Positions 32,293 to 44,930 of a stretch of DNA of 64,000 nt are shown piece after piece. The notes beneath the pieces were generated by a model. That model was given only the letters and a program-made list of their open reading frames with translations, had not been told where the DNA came from and did not search any database. The position numbers were made by a program, and so were the translations under genes. Source of the stretch: Cocos nucifera (lineage: Eukaryota; Streptophyta; Magnoliopsida; Arecales; Arecaceae); NCBI GenBank assembly GCA_006176705.1, contig QRFJ01000302.1:1302001-1366000 (forward strand), given 5' to 3'. Position 1 is the first letter of the stretch; each line of letters opens with the position of its first letter.

Positions 32293-35200
32293 AAACCGCC
32301 CGGGAGGAGGCGTTCATGAGTTCCCAGCTCAAGCGGCCCAACATATCTCGAGCGGATCCGTGAGTTTTCTCTTCTCCTTGGGATTTCCTTCTTCTGGTTG
32401 GGCTCTTTTTTCTTTTAGAACTTTGTCTTAGTTGTGCTTTATATGGGTTTTTTTTTTATTGCTTTGAGTAGCGATAGACGGTCGATAAATCCGAATTTTC
32501 CCCTGCTTATTCGGTTTTGCGAGAGGTTTCGGCTTTTAATCATTCTTTTGCCTTGAACAAGAAGTAGGCGTTGAGTAAGATTCATTTTTGTTCTATTTAC
32601 TCGCTTTTTTCTTCGTATATATATGTGATATTCTGAAGGTCGAATAATATACGGTTGAGTTGATTTCTTTTTCCTGATGAACGATTTTTGAAAATTTCAA
32701 TTTTGTTAGGGTATTGTTTTGGTAAGCAGAATTAGATGCGGAAAAGGAATTATTTCTTTTTGGAAATAATGTTCTTTTCCTTGGGGTTGATTTTTGTTCA
32801 TTACATGGAAATTTTACCATCTGGGTTTCGATCTGCTGCGATTCAATTAATTTTGGTGGTCTTGTTGAAGCTCTGGGCAAACCCACATGGCGCTGGCACC
32901 GGCGGCTTGTAGTGCTCCGAAGCTGACGACAAACGATGCCCTAGCCTATTTGAAGGCTGTGAAGGATATATTTCAGGACAAAAGGGAAAAATATGATGAA
33001 TTTCTTGAAGTCATGAAGGACTTCAAGAGCCAAAGGTTCAACTTCTGTAGCCTTCTGCTGTTTTTTTAAATTGTCGCTTTGTCAGTTTGACGGTTCTTTA
33101 CGTTCAATGATTTTTCGCCTGTGCTCTCCTTCTGATGCAATCGTGACAGAATTGATACGAATGGGGTTATTGTGAGGGTAAAGGAACTGTTTAAGGGGCA
33201 TCGAGATCTGATCCTAGGCTTTAACACCTTCTTGCCCAAGGGGTATGAGATCAAGCTTCCTGAGGAAAAGAGGCCTGTCGAATTCGAAGAGGCCATTAAT
33301 TTTGTAAACAAAATAAAGGTATAAATCTGATATATGTATATGTATATATTTCCTGCCAGTATTTATTTCTAGGGTTATCTCTTAATACATCACTTCTCCC
33401 TGCAGAATCGTTTCCAGAACGACGAACATGTTTACAAGTCATTTTTGGATATTCTGAATATGTATCGGAGGGAGAACAAATCTATCCAGGAAGTCTATCA
33501 GGAGGTATTTTCCTTTTCCTCCAGTGATACTCTTTACAGTAATGAAGTTCTCTACTTGAACGGCCTAGATTCTCCTATTTTTTGTAGGTAGCAGTTCTCT
33601 TTCAGACTCATCATGATCTGCTGGAGGAATTCACACACTTTCTGCCTGATGCCTCAGCAACAGTCGCTTCACAACATGGAGCACCTGCTAGACCCTTTAT
33701 TCGTCGGGATGAGAGGAGCTCTGGGATGGCTACAATGAGACATGTTCATGGGGATAAGGTATATCTTAGGAATTTTATTTTAGAGTTCTTTGTTTACAAT
33801 AAATCATTCCAGTTCATTATAATTAGGAATAAATTGCTTTTTAATATGAAAAAAATCATGTACTTCTGAACTGTCGGATCGTCTCTGTGAATTCTAACTC
33901 ATTCGTGGAAGATAATATATCCCGCATGTATTAAGCCTCTCCAAGCTAAAATTTTTGATAAATGGGCTGCTCGATATATGTTCTCAAAAAGCTGTCTCAA
34001 TCAACCTTTAGGTGGCTAACTTGGTCCCATATAACGAATTTGCAGAGGGAAAGAACTTATAACTCACATGCTGATCGCGACATCAGCGTTGACCGTCCTG
34101 ATCCAGAACATGACAGGAAAAGAAGGCGTTGTGAAAAGGAAAAAGATAGGAAAGAAGATAGAGATAGAAGAGATCGTGAGCAGGATGAGAAGGATTTAGA
34201 GCATGACAGCAGAGATTTGGACAGTGTGCTGCATAGACGTAAACCTTCTAGTAGAAGGGTGGATGACTCTGTTGGTGAGCACTTGCATCATGGTGGGGAA
34301 GGTGTTGAAAACTTTGGAACATATAGCATTTCAGCCTCATTTTTTGATGATAAGAATGCTTTGAAGAGTAAGTCCAGCAGCATTTATTTTCTGTTACTTC
34401 GAGATATCTTTGTTAGTGAATAAACTGTATATCTGGTTGAGGTAGAATTATTATTTAATATGCTTTGCCTGTTTTTTTTCTGCCCTTGTTCCTTGGCATC
34501 TGGTCGCACCATTTTTTCTGCTTGTTTATGTTCTTACCTTGTTCCATCATTTTGAGATCCTAGTTCCTGGCTGATCCATTGTTTAATATCTTCATTGCTT
34601 AGACTTGGCAGCACACTGGAGCTTTAGTTCTAGGTGTCCGGGATCCTTGTGACTATTAAATACAACTGAGACCACAATGACTATTAGATACAACTGAGAC
34701 CACAACTGTTTTCATTTTTAATAGCTTTCCTATCTCTGATATGAGATGACTTTCTAGAAGAGCTGATCCTGGACATGGCTGTTGATTTTCATGAAATCTT
34801 CTGAATCATTATATCCCAAAAATGCTTTGAGGGTTATGGTTTGTATTGGGAGCGTAATTCTGTTATTTCTGTATGGATCCTATCTGGTCAAAATACAAGG
34901 ATAATTGTGTGATCGTCGCTGTTGTCAATGATGTTGTGAATGCATCATGTATTTTAAAAAATCTTGATCTTGAAAATAGGTCAGTCTCGAAAATGCTATC
35001 TTTCAATCCCTGCATTGCCGGATGAGCTGTCATTTTGAACGCTGAAAGCACTTTAAGTGGAAAGATGGCATATTCCTTTTGTGGTTTATCTTATCTACTT
35101 GGTTGCTTGTTGTTATTAGCTATGATGAGTATACATAAGAAGCCTTGTTCCATTTATGTTGGTCCTGTCTGATGGATTCTACGTTGTGATTGTCCCTGGG

Positions 35201-36574
35201 AAGGTTTATTTCCTGACCACTGGAAAATTGAATCAACCATGAATTGCTTAACTTCCAACATATTTGATATGCATTTATATTGCTAAATATGATTGTATTC
35301 ATTAGCTTTTGGAATTAATCTTGTATGTTTTATGGATGTGCCTTTACCACGCCTTTATTGAGAAATTAGTGCTGATTGTTGAGAATATGATTTGGTTCTT
35401 GTACAAAAGTCCTGTAGTGTGAGCATATACTGGTATGCTGTTTGTGTAGGTATATCAGAACATAAGTGCATCTGATTTCCTTGTTTTGTTTACTAAAAGA
35501 ATTATTCTTTTCTTCCTTTTTTTTGAATAAAAGATGGTACAAATATTGAATCTATAATATTTTGGCAGGTATGTACACTCAAGAATTTAATTTCTGTGAG
35601 AGAGTCAAGGAGAAGTTGCATCCCGAAACATACCAGGAGTTCTTGAAATGCCTTCACATATATAGCAAGGAAATTATTACCAGAACTGAACTAAAGAATC
35701 TGGTAAAGTTCTGATTATTATATTTCTATATAAATAGTGGATTTTTTTAAATAAAAAACTATTGATAAACTAGTGGAAATTACCTATGCTTGTTTTTCTT
35801 GCATCACTTGCAGTCTATTTTTTAAAGTTTTATTATTCTCTCTCTCTCCCTCCCTCTCTCTCTATATATATAGAGAGGGAGGGAGGTGGATTGGGCTCTG
35901 CTCGATCGGATCTTAGTCCATATCCGATCAGATCCCCGACTGTTGGATTAGCACGCATCTGCGCGCATGCGCCTTAAAAAAAACAGGCATGCGTTTGCGT
36001 CTAAAAAAAGTTTTTTTTTCAGTTTTTTTAAGACACCTTTATGGCGCCTGAAAAAAAAAAAACAGAAAAAAAAGCCTGAAAAAAAAAAAAACTCCTGCAA
36101 CTAGGAAAAGAAAGATAAAGGTCCTACATTTTAAATGTAGGCACCTTCAGGCATCTTTTCCTTTTTTTTTTTCTTTTTTCTTTCTATAATTTTTTTTTCA
36201 AGGTGCACAGTGATTTTTTTTTTTGGAATTTTTTTTTTCAATTTTTTGGGCCTGAAGGCCCCTGCAGGCCCCTTCACACGCCTCTGGGCCAAAAAAAAAA
36301 ATTAAACAAATGAAAAAAAACCGAAAAAAAAGCTGAAAAAAGTAGGTCTATTTTTTTCCCTGTTTTTTTAGGCTTTTTTCATTCTTTTTTCTGAATTTTT
36401 TTCAGGTAGCAGGCTTGTTTTTTTTTTTTCTGAATTTTTTTCATGCGCAGGTGCGTGCCTATTTTTTTCAGTCGGCGTGTCTTTTCAGGCACGCGCTCGA
36501 AGATATGCACCGATTGAACGGTTTGAGATCTGACCGGATATAGACCGGGCTCCGGTCGATGGGAGCCCAGTCTA

Positions 36575-36652
<78 letters not shown>

Positions 36653-39600
36653 AAAGCTTTAATATGCTATTGGTGCTTTTGGGTAATTTCCAGAGAACAG
36701 TTACGTTTAAGGTTTCCAAAGTAAGACAGATTAGTTATATTGGCTCATTAAAAAGATTATTAGTAGTTTGGGGGAAAAGCTTAAAACCAACTCTTGAAAT
36801 CCAATTTAACAGAATTTAAATATTCCTAATATTACATGTTGTCAATCTATGACTCTTTTAGACAATTGATGCTGATTCGTGATATATCACAAACCACAGG
36901 TTTGACATGACCCACTTAAATGATTAGTTCAGGTGGTAACACAACTGCTTAAAGGGTAATGTGACAACATAAGGAGTCCACATGGTTGCCATGCCCAAAA
37001 GATATGGTCCATTAAATTAAAAGACAGTTCTTGTTATTTTTAGTGTTTGTGTGATAATACTCACTTGTTGTGAATGGTCAAAGGTCTTTCCACAGTCAAA
37101 CTGGCAATGCATTATCTTGACATTCTCCTTGTCTAAAAAGACTTGCTTCCTATATGTGGTCTGTTTGCCTCAATTTGGTATTATACTGAATAAACAATTT
37201 GATTGTCTGATTGGTTGCTTAATCTGATTTTCTAGTCTATGATTGTATCATCATTTTCGCTTCCATTACTGTCTCATCCTTTCATTCTCACAATCTTCTG
37301 CAATGTTTTCCCACTAGGATCCTTATCTTTGCTGTCTCATTACGCTATTTCTGATTTTAATTATAGTCATTGCAAAACTGGGCCACCCTTACCCCAACTT
37401 ATTGCTATTGACAGATGCATCATCATGTTCACCTTTCTAACCTTGCTGATATTGCATGACTCAGACGTTAATATTTTTTTATTATTTCTAGCAATTACTA
37501 CTTTCAACTCCACCTTTTATGTCATCATCAACATCATTATGCATAAGCACTGGAAGTCTTATACTGTCAGGCATTGCTTCACTTGTACCATTGGCGCTGT
37601 TTTGATTAGCTGCCTAAGAAAGTACCAAGAGTTGTGCAGTGTATATTTATTAGCCATAAATATAAAGGTTCCATGTGATGATGAAACCGAATGTATCAGA
37701 GTTTTTGATATTGAAGTCTAGCATATGAAGGTATCCTTGATAGCATGGATAGCTGAGCAAACTTTTGAATCGGCGGGATTGACATTTTGATAAATGGTGA
37801 AGTTTGGATACAAGTCCTTTTAATTGAAGGTGACTGTCTCTAACCCGAACTGGACTGCTTATAATTCAGCTTTGGAGTTTTAAAAGAGGAAAGGGCTGTA
37901 ATTGCTGTCTGATAAAAGAGGAGAGCACTGTAATTGCTGTCTGGTAAAGTTGCAGTGCCTGATTACGATCGAACCACAACCATTCATCAGCTACTCCATC
38001 CCTTTGGATATTATATGCATCTGCACTTGGTTGCCATTTATAAAATATTCAAGCATGTCCATGTCTTGATTGAATCACATGTACCTCTCAGTTGATGGAA
38101 TTACAGCTATCAACTCTCCCACTTGGTTTGGCAATGTGCATGGTAAGTACTAGTACTTTTAAACAATAGAATGAGAACATATTAACAAGAGTCAGAAATT
38201 GGAAGATTGTAAGATCATCATCATCCAAGCTTTTCTGCTTTAAATGAAGTTGGCTTTGGAGCAAAATCGTGAGTTTAAAAGGCTTCAAGGAAGCCTTCAC
38301 CCATGATACTGCAACGTTTTGATTAAAAATCAATCCATTCATGCATTGTAATCTGTCATTTGATTAACTGCAGTCATCAACTTGTGCCTTCAAGAAACTG
38401 TATGTCTGTTTTGTTTAGCTGTTTGACCTATATGTAGTTATTGTCTCATTTTCTTCTAGCTTATCATGTTTCATGAAACACACCACAAGTTTTGCTCACA
38501 AGAATATGCCTTTTCTTTTATATTTTCTCATTGCCACTTAATGCATTCTAAAAGTCTCTGTCTGCTGTCATTTTTAGGTGAGTGATATCCTTGAAAAGTA
38601 TCCAGATCTTATGGATGGTTTCAATGAATTTTTAGCCCATTGTGAGAACATTGGTAAGCTTATATGTTTTCATAGTTTTGGGGATCCATAAATTGTGTTT
38701 ATATATATATATATATATGCAGAGAAGTTTTAAGTCTGTGGATGTAGTTTCTAAGTGAGACCTTTTCTGCAGATGGATTTCTTGCAGGTGTGTTCAATAA
38801 AAGTATGTGAAAATCTTAATTCTTTCTTTTTTTTTCAATTTCCTGTATATTTAGATGAAATCACTTACTGTTCTTTCTTGGCCATAATTTTTCCGTGACC
38901 TTAGATGATTGATGATGCTAGGGTGTTTTGTCTGATTTTTTTTGTACTTTAAATTTATAATATAATTGTGCTGTTTTATACTAACAGCATCATTGCGGAA
39001 TGAAGGACATGCGGCTAGACCAGTTAAGCTAGAGGATAGGGACAGAGAGAGGGAGCATGAAAGGGATGAGAGGGAGAGAGACCGTGAAAGGGAAAGAGTT
39101 GACAAAGGTGCTGCATATAATTCTAAAGACATGGCATCGCAGAAGACTCCCTTCTACTCAAACAAAGAAAAATATAATTTGTGCAAACCAATTTCGGAGC
39201 TTGACCTCTCAAACTGTCAGCGATGTAGCCCCAGTTACCGTCTTCTGCCAAAAAACGTAAATGTTATTTCCACCCTTGTGCCTTCCTTGTAAAAACATCT
39301 CTCTTCACCTGTCTTATTTTTTGCTCTGTTGCTTGCCAGTATCCAATTCCTCCTTCAAGCCACAGGACTGACCTTGGTGCAACAGTACTGAATGATGAAT
39401 GGGTATCAGTGACATCTGGAAGTGAGGATTATTCTTTTAAGCACATGCGGAAAAACCAGTATGAGGAAAGCTTATTTAGATGTGAAGATGATAGGTGCTC
39501 ACTCAGTTCCTTTCAATTGACAATATCATATTGAGGGATCTTAAACTGTAGCTGAAATGAATATTCTTTAATTTAGCGTTCATTTCATCTTAATAAATCA

Positions 39601-42600
39601 AAGAATTGTTTTTCTCTAGCAGGTGTTTTTCTCTCCATCTATTTCTATTAACTATTTGACATATTTGACATGTTTTGATACATCTTAATATGAAGGTGTA
39701 GAACTCTATGTCTATACAGTGTTTGCTTATGTGCCTTATTTTATTGTGAGATGCTTTCAGGTTTGAGCTGGATATGTTATTGGAGTCAGTGAATGTGACT
39801 ACTAAGCGAGTGGAGGAATTGCTAGAAAAGATTCAGGACAATACAATCAAACCAGAGAGTCCAATTCGCATTGAAGACCATTTTACTTGTTAGTATTCAT
39901 GTCTGGTAACAGAAACAATTAGTTTTTTCCCCCTTTTTGCTTGAATATGGTGTATTTATTTGTCTATTGATTCTTTCCTGCATTCTTGAATAGCGCTAAA
40001 CTTGAGATGCATCGAAAGATTATATGGTGATCATGGCTTGGATGTGATGGATGTTCTACGCAAAAATGCCAGTCTTGCATTGCCTGTCATATTGACTCGT
40101 TTGAAGCAAAAGCAAGAGGAATGGTCAAGATGTCGGGCTGATTTCAATAAGGTTTGGGCTGAAATATATGCCAAGAACTATCACAAATCACTTGACCATC
40201 GTAGTTTCTATTTCAAGCAACAGGACACAAAGAGCTTGAGCACGAAAGGTATATAAATTTTTTAATATTGTATCGCATTTAAGTATCATGAATTCCTGAT
40301 CTAGTAGTAGGTTCTTTATGTTTAATTGTTCATTGAATTCTTCATGAGATCAACTTCTGTAAATAAAATGTTTTTTTTTTTTTTTTTGGTAATATATCTG
40401 CAATGTTATTCATTGCACAGCTTTGTTGTCTGAGATCAAAGAAATTAATGAGAAGAAACGGAAAGAGGATGATGTGCTTCTTGCTATTGCCGCTGGAAAT
40501 CGGCGGCCTATAGTCCCCAATATGGAATTTGAGTATGTGGATTTGGATATTCATGAAGACCTGTATCAGATCATTAAGTATTCATGTGGAGAAGTTTGTG
40601 CATCCTCAGACCAATTGGACAAAGTAATGAGAATATGGACAAGCTTTTTGGAGCCAATGTTGGGGGTTCAACCTCGGCCTCAGGGTGCAGAGGATACTGA
40701 GGATGTGGTGAAACCTAAGACTCGTGCTGTAAAAAATAGTATGGCAATTGCAGAAAGCAATAGCAGCCCTGGCGCTGATGGTGCTGCTGTTACCAAGCAA
40801 AGCAATGGTGATGAAAGCATTCCACCAGAACAAGCAGTTTCATGCAGGGTGAGGTTGGCAAATGGGGATGCAGCCTTTACTGATAATGGTTTTCATGATG
40901 TTGATCGCACTGCTCGCCGAGGTGATAAGCTATCTGGTGCTCCACTTCATGGAAGGGTGCAGGGCAATGCTCCCACAGCTGATGAAATATCTGGGGCAAC
41001 CATGCAAACTGCTTCTACTGAGAAGTTAATGGATAATGTTTCTCCTGCTGGTAGAGCTGAACCAGGTCATACTAGAAACAACCTGGAAACTACCTCAGGT
41101 TCAAGGGGCTGAACTTTTTTTCCCTTTTAATTTTTTTTTCTTTTTCTGCTTTCAAGAGTTTAAAATGATGACTGTTATGGTTCTCCTTGCAAGGTGTTAG
41201 TGCTGCAACTTCAAAAGCTGCTCAGTCAGGAAATGAGACGGTGGTTGAACCTCGATCTAGTAATGAAGTTTTACCTGCTTCAAAGGTATGAATTTGCAGT
41301 TTAGGTCATTGTGGAGCCGTTTTTCTGGTTTATTACATTTGTCTCTCTCTCTAGCATGTCCTTATAGTTATTAACCTGCTTGGTTTTTACTTTTGAATTC
41401 TTCCAATGTTTGGTCTTATCCATAGTTTATTGAATATTTGTCTCCAGGGGGTTATCATTTGGTAGTTTGTGGAAAAATGTCCATTTTTAGGTAATTGAAT
41501 TCACGAGTTGGTTCTCCTTCGCAATTTTGACAGTTTGTAGTTGAATGTCCAAAGAATCATTTCCTTCTCTCATGTTCTTTCTGAGGCTGTTGGATACAGT
41601 AAGAAGTTTGTTTGTTTTAAGGCTGGAAGGTCTGAAAGGATTAGCATTGAAATATAGAACATATCCATACAATACACTGGAGGATGATATTTAGGTATTT
41701 ATGCATTATAATGACGTTTATAATAATCAACGACTATGATAACACGAAATGTAGTCAACTGTTTCTCAAGCATTTGTCTGGTTGATTTAAGAAAACAGAC
41801 AGCTGAGAAAATTGTAGAATTATAAAGGTTTGGTTGCCCTCTCAAAAAAAGAAATATGAAGTTTCGGATGGTATAATAAAGTTCATTGATGTTAATGATA
41901 TAATCAATTAAGTTTGGATGATCATTCAAGGGATTTCTTTTAGTTCTTAGGCCTAGAAAATGAAATTTTATTTAACTATAAGTAAATTAATTCTCAGAAA
42001 GTAATTTAACATCATTGTACATGCTCTAAAACAAAAAAAAAACATTTGGTCCAACGTTGATGTGTTCTTTATGAAAAAAATTCCAGGCTTATCAAGGGCT
42101 TAAACTTTATTGCTCTATGAAGTGACAGAAGATGAAGAATCTAGTGCATAACTGTCAAGACCATCTTCTGGTTATCTGCATCTGTATGTTTACTCTCTAT
42201 TACTTGTTATTCTGCAGAAATAGATATACATTATGACTCTTGAATGTTTTAATAGTAAATCATCGTATTTAGTGTGGACCCAGCTTTATTTGGTTGTGAA
42301 ATTTTAGGCATTTCAGTACATGTCTTGAAATTAATGTAATCATTTGATCATGGAAAAGCTTCCTTATTTAATCACTACATGCCTATCACAAACTTGCTAG
42401 TGTGATATAGGATTTTACCATCTGTTTATTCTGCTGTGTTCATATATGAAAAGGCCGTGATCATACAATCATGATAAAAGCTGCCTTATTTGCAAATACT
42501 GGCTTTTATTATTAGTCCTGACTCCTGTTATTGTTCTTGTTATCACAGATATTTAAATGTTAGTGTCCTGTATGTGTATTCTTAGTGAAACAAAATTGTG

Positions 42601-44930
42601 GTTCTTCTGTTTTAAAATTTATTACATTTTCCTTTAATGCTTGGTATGCTTGTTCCTATGTTAGGGAGTGGACGGTGGCAGGCCAAATGGACCTGCAAAT
42701 GGTGGTTGCACCACTGAAAGTAACAAATTGCATGGACTTAGTGAAGGTTCTACTGTCCATAATAACTTTAAAGTAGAGAGGGAAGAGGGTGAATTATCAC
42801 CTAATGGAGATTTTGAAGAGGATAATTTTGTAGCTTTTGAAGATGCTGCTATGGGTGCATCACCGAAACCAAAGGACAGTTCTGCTAGCAGACAGTATCA
42901 AGTCAGACCTGGAGAAGTGGAGGCCTGTTGTGGTGAGGCAGCTGGAGAAAATGATGCTGATGCGGATGATGAGGGTGAGGAAAGTGCTCAAAGGTCTACA
43001 GAGGACAGCGAAAATGCATCCGAGGCTGGTGAGGATGCTTCAGGCAGTGAATCTGGTGATGGGGAGGAGTGTTCTCGGGAAGATCATGAGGAAGAAGAGG
43101 AAGATGCAGATCGTGACGATCAGGATGCTAAGGCTGAAAGTGAGGGTGAGGCTGAAGGAATGGCTGATGCAAACGATGCTGAGGGAGAAATAACGTCAAT
43201 GCCATTTTCAGAATGTTTTCTACACACAGTTAAGCCTCTTGCAAAACATGTACCTGCAGCCTTACATGATAAGGAAGATAAATGCTCATGGATCTTTTAT
43301 GGAAATGATTCATTTTATGTGCTGTTTAGGCTTCATCAGGTCGGTTTTTTTTAAAAAACTTAATAATTACATTCATTTTTGGAAACCACCTGTGAATTTG
43401 TGGTTTGTTGTGATATACTCTTTTCTTGCAGACTTTGTATGAGAGAATACTCTCGGCAAAGACAAATTCATCAGCTGCTGAAAAGAGATGGAGAACTTCG
43501 AAGGATACTAACCCTCCAGATTTATACGCTAAGTAATTTCTGTTCATATCTATGCCTCTATCTATGTACATTATGTGACCACTTAAATACAAAAAATAAC
43601 ATTTGTTTATTCTGAGTTTGCAGATTTATGAGTGCACTTTACAACCTACTTGATGGATCTGCTGACAATACCAAGTTTGAAGATGATTGCCGTGCTATCA
43701 TTGGAACTCAGTCCTATGTACTTTTTACATTGGATAAGTTGATATATAAAGTTGTTAAGCAGGTATTTTTTCCAGATATATTTAACTTAAAGCAAGGATT
43801 GAAATATTCTTTAAATGAACTAACCTGCACTTCTCTCTCAGCTTCAAGCAATTACCTCAGATGAAATGGACAACAAGCTTCTTCACCTCTATTTATATGA
43901 AAAGTCCAGGAAACCTGGAAATTTTTTGGATCTAGTTTATCATGAAAATGCTCGTGTGCTCCTTCATGATGAAAGTATATATCGATTTGAGCGTGTAAGC
44001 TTCATGCCATCCTTCCTTTTATTATTGAGACTTCTTGTTTTCATAACAGTTTCTTTGACCTACTACAAGTTCTCCTTTCTGAAACCTGGTTGTCAGAGTA
44101 CTGCATCTAAAACCAGTGTTGAACATTTGAATAGATTTCTTGTTTTAACAACTGAAGATAGTTTTAGTCTTTTAGACTAAAAAGGTTGGTGGAAATACAA
44201 ATATCCTATTTTTAATTGCTGAATATGAATATGACGGATTCCACCAGTTCCTTAATTTTGACATTGTTATCATATTTTGCAGACTTCAAATCCAACTAGA
44301 TTATCTATCCAACTAATGGAATATGGACATGAAAAGCCCGAAGTGACCGTTGTTTCTATAGATCCTAATTTTTCAGCTTATCTGTATAATGATTTCTTGT
44401 CAAATGCTTCACATCGGAAGGGTGCACATGGTGTCTTCCTGAAAAGGCATGCACAATTTGCTGACCATAAAAGTTAAAACTCTTGTAACTTTAATTACCT
44501 TTGACAATGGATAAATATTCTTCAGGAATAAACGCAAATTTGGAAGCGATGATGAGTATTCTACTACTTGCAAGGTCATGGATGGGGTTCAAGTTGTCAA
44601 TGGCTTGGAATGCAAGATATCATGTAGTTCCTCCAAGGTATTGAGGCTATATATTCATGTGAACTTACTAGTTTGTTCCTGAGACCTACCAGTTATATGA
44701 ATATGCTTCTTTGTGTTTCATATGATTCATTTTTGTCCTGGTTATCTAAGCATTTGGCTAATCTGTGCACGCCACAGGTTTCTTATGTTTTAGATACAGA
44801 AGATTTCTTGTTTCGTGTGAGAAAGAAAAAGAGATGTTCAAACGGGGGCATTGCATCTTCACAAGACCTATTGGCTGCAGTATATGATGTAAAAAGACAA
44901 CGATTTCAACAATTTGTATCCAGATCTTGA
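32289..44930 (+). CDS. SNL: SIN3-like paired amphipathic helix co-repressor
   Basis: Nuclear scaffold that brings histone deacetylases to DNA-bound repressors. I resolve 22 coding exons, 4311 bases, 1436 residues, close to the usual 1300-1400 of plant SIN3-like proteins. The start MKTAREEAFMSSQLKRP fits the conserved N-terminus. PAH1 is at about 41-112 (KLTTNDALAYLKAVKDIF), PAH2 at 123-190 (EFEEAINFVNKIKNRFQ), and a charged Arg/Asp/Glu linker follows. PAH3 is at 333-405 (QEFNFCERVKEKL). The HDAC-interaction domain is at about 483-590 (ELDLSNCQRCSPSYRLLPKN, GSEDYSFKHMRKNQYEESLF). A strongly acidic stretch lies at about 1033-1106 and the Sin3 C-terminal domain runs from about 1118 on (PFSECFLHTVKPLAKHVP). 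All phases join without stops. One boundary is GC-AG. Identity is secure; which SNL paralogue is not decided. Confidence 0.96.
35861..36600. mobile_element. Foldback MITE in intron 7 (micron-like)
   Basis: The left arm (about 35861-35975) and right arm (about 36483-36600) are inverted repeats of about 100-115 bp. The left arm reads GAGAGG..TTGGGCTCTGCTCGATCGG; the right arm on the minus strand reads GAGAGATAGACTGGGCTCCC, then ATCGACCGGAGCCC. Both arms end outward in GA and TA dinucleotide tracts, and the right side is followed by a long (TA)n. The interior is A- and T-run rich with GCCTGAAGGCCCC words and no coding capacity. Location in TA/GA microsatellites recalls the rice micron family. 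It lies away from the splice sites of intron 7. Confidence 0.7.
36573..36649. repeat. (TC)n(TA)n microsatellite
   Basis: About 11 TC followed by about 27 TA dinucleotides at the right edge of the foldback element. Confidence 0.95.

Larger units (their letters stand above)
32289..44930 (+). other. SNL: Exon map of the SIN3-like gene
   Basis: Coding exons from splice signals and frame: 32289-32359, 32871-33035, 33150-33318, 33406-33504, 33588-33758, 34046-34367, 35569-35702, 38578-38653, 38773-38802, 38988-39256, 39340-39494, 39761-39888, 39994-40248, 40421-41098, 41194-41285, 42665-43339, 43432-43532, 43624-43762, 43842-43994, 44283-44446, 44526-44637, 44778-44930. Twenty introns are GT-AG. 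The intron 44447-44525 starts GC. Exon 9 is 30 bases. Intron 7 is the longest (2875 bp) and holds a foldback MITE. Exon 9 could alternatively end at 38787, giving a shorter product in the same frame, but the longer form fits the family better. Confidence 0.88.

Noticed and set aside
37239..37721. 160-codon frame in intron 7
   Set aside because: Lies between confirmed exons 7 and 8, AT-rich, no motif.
42837..43193. 118-codon Met/Arg-rich frame inside SIN3 exon 16
   Set aside because: Alternate frame of the acidic region of the SIN3-like protein.
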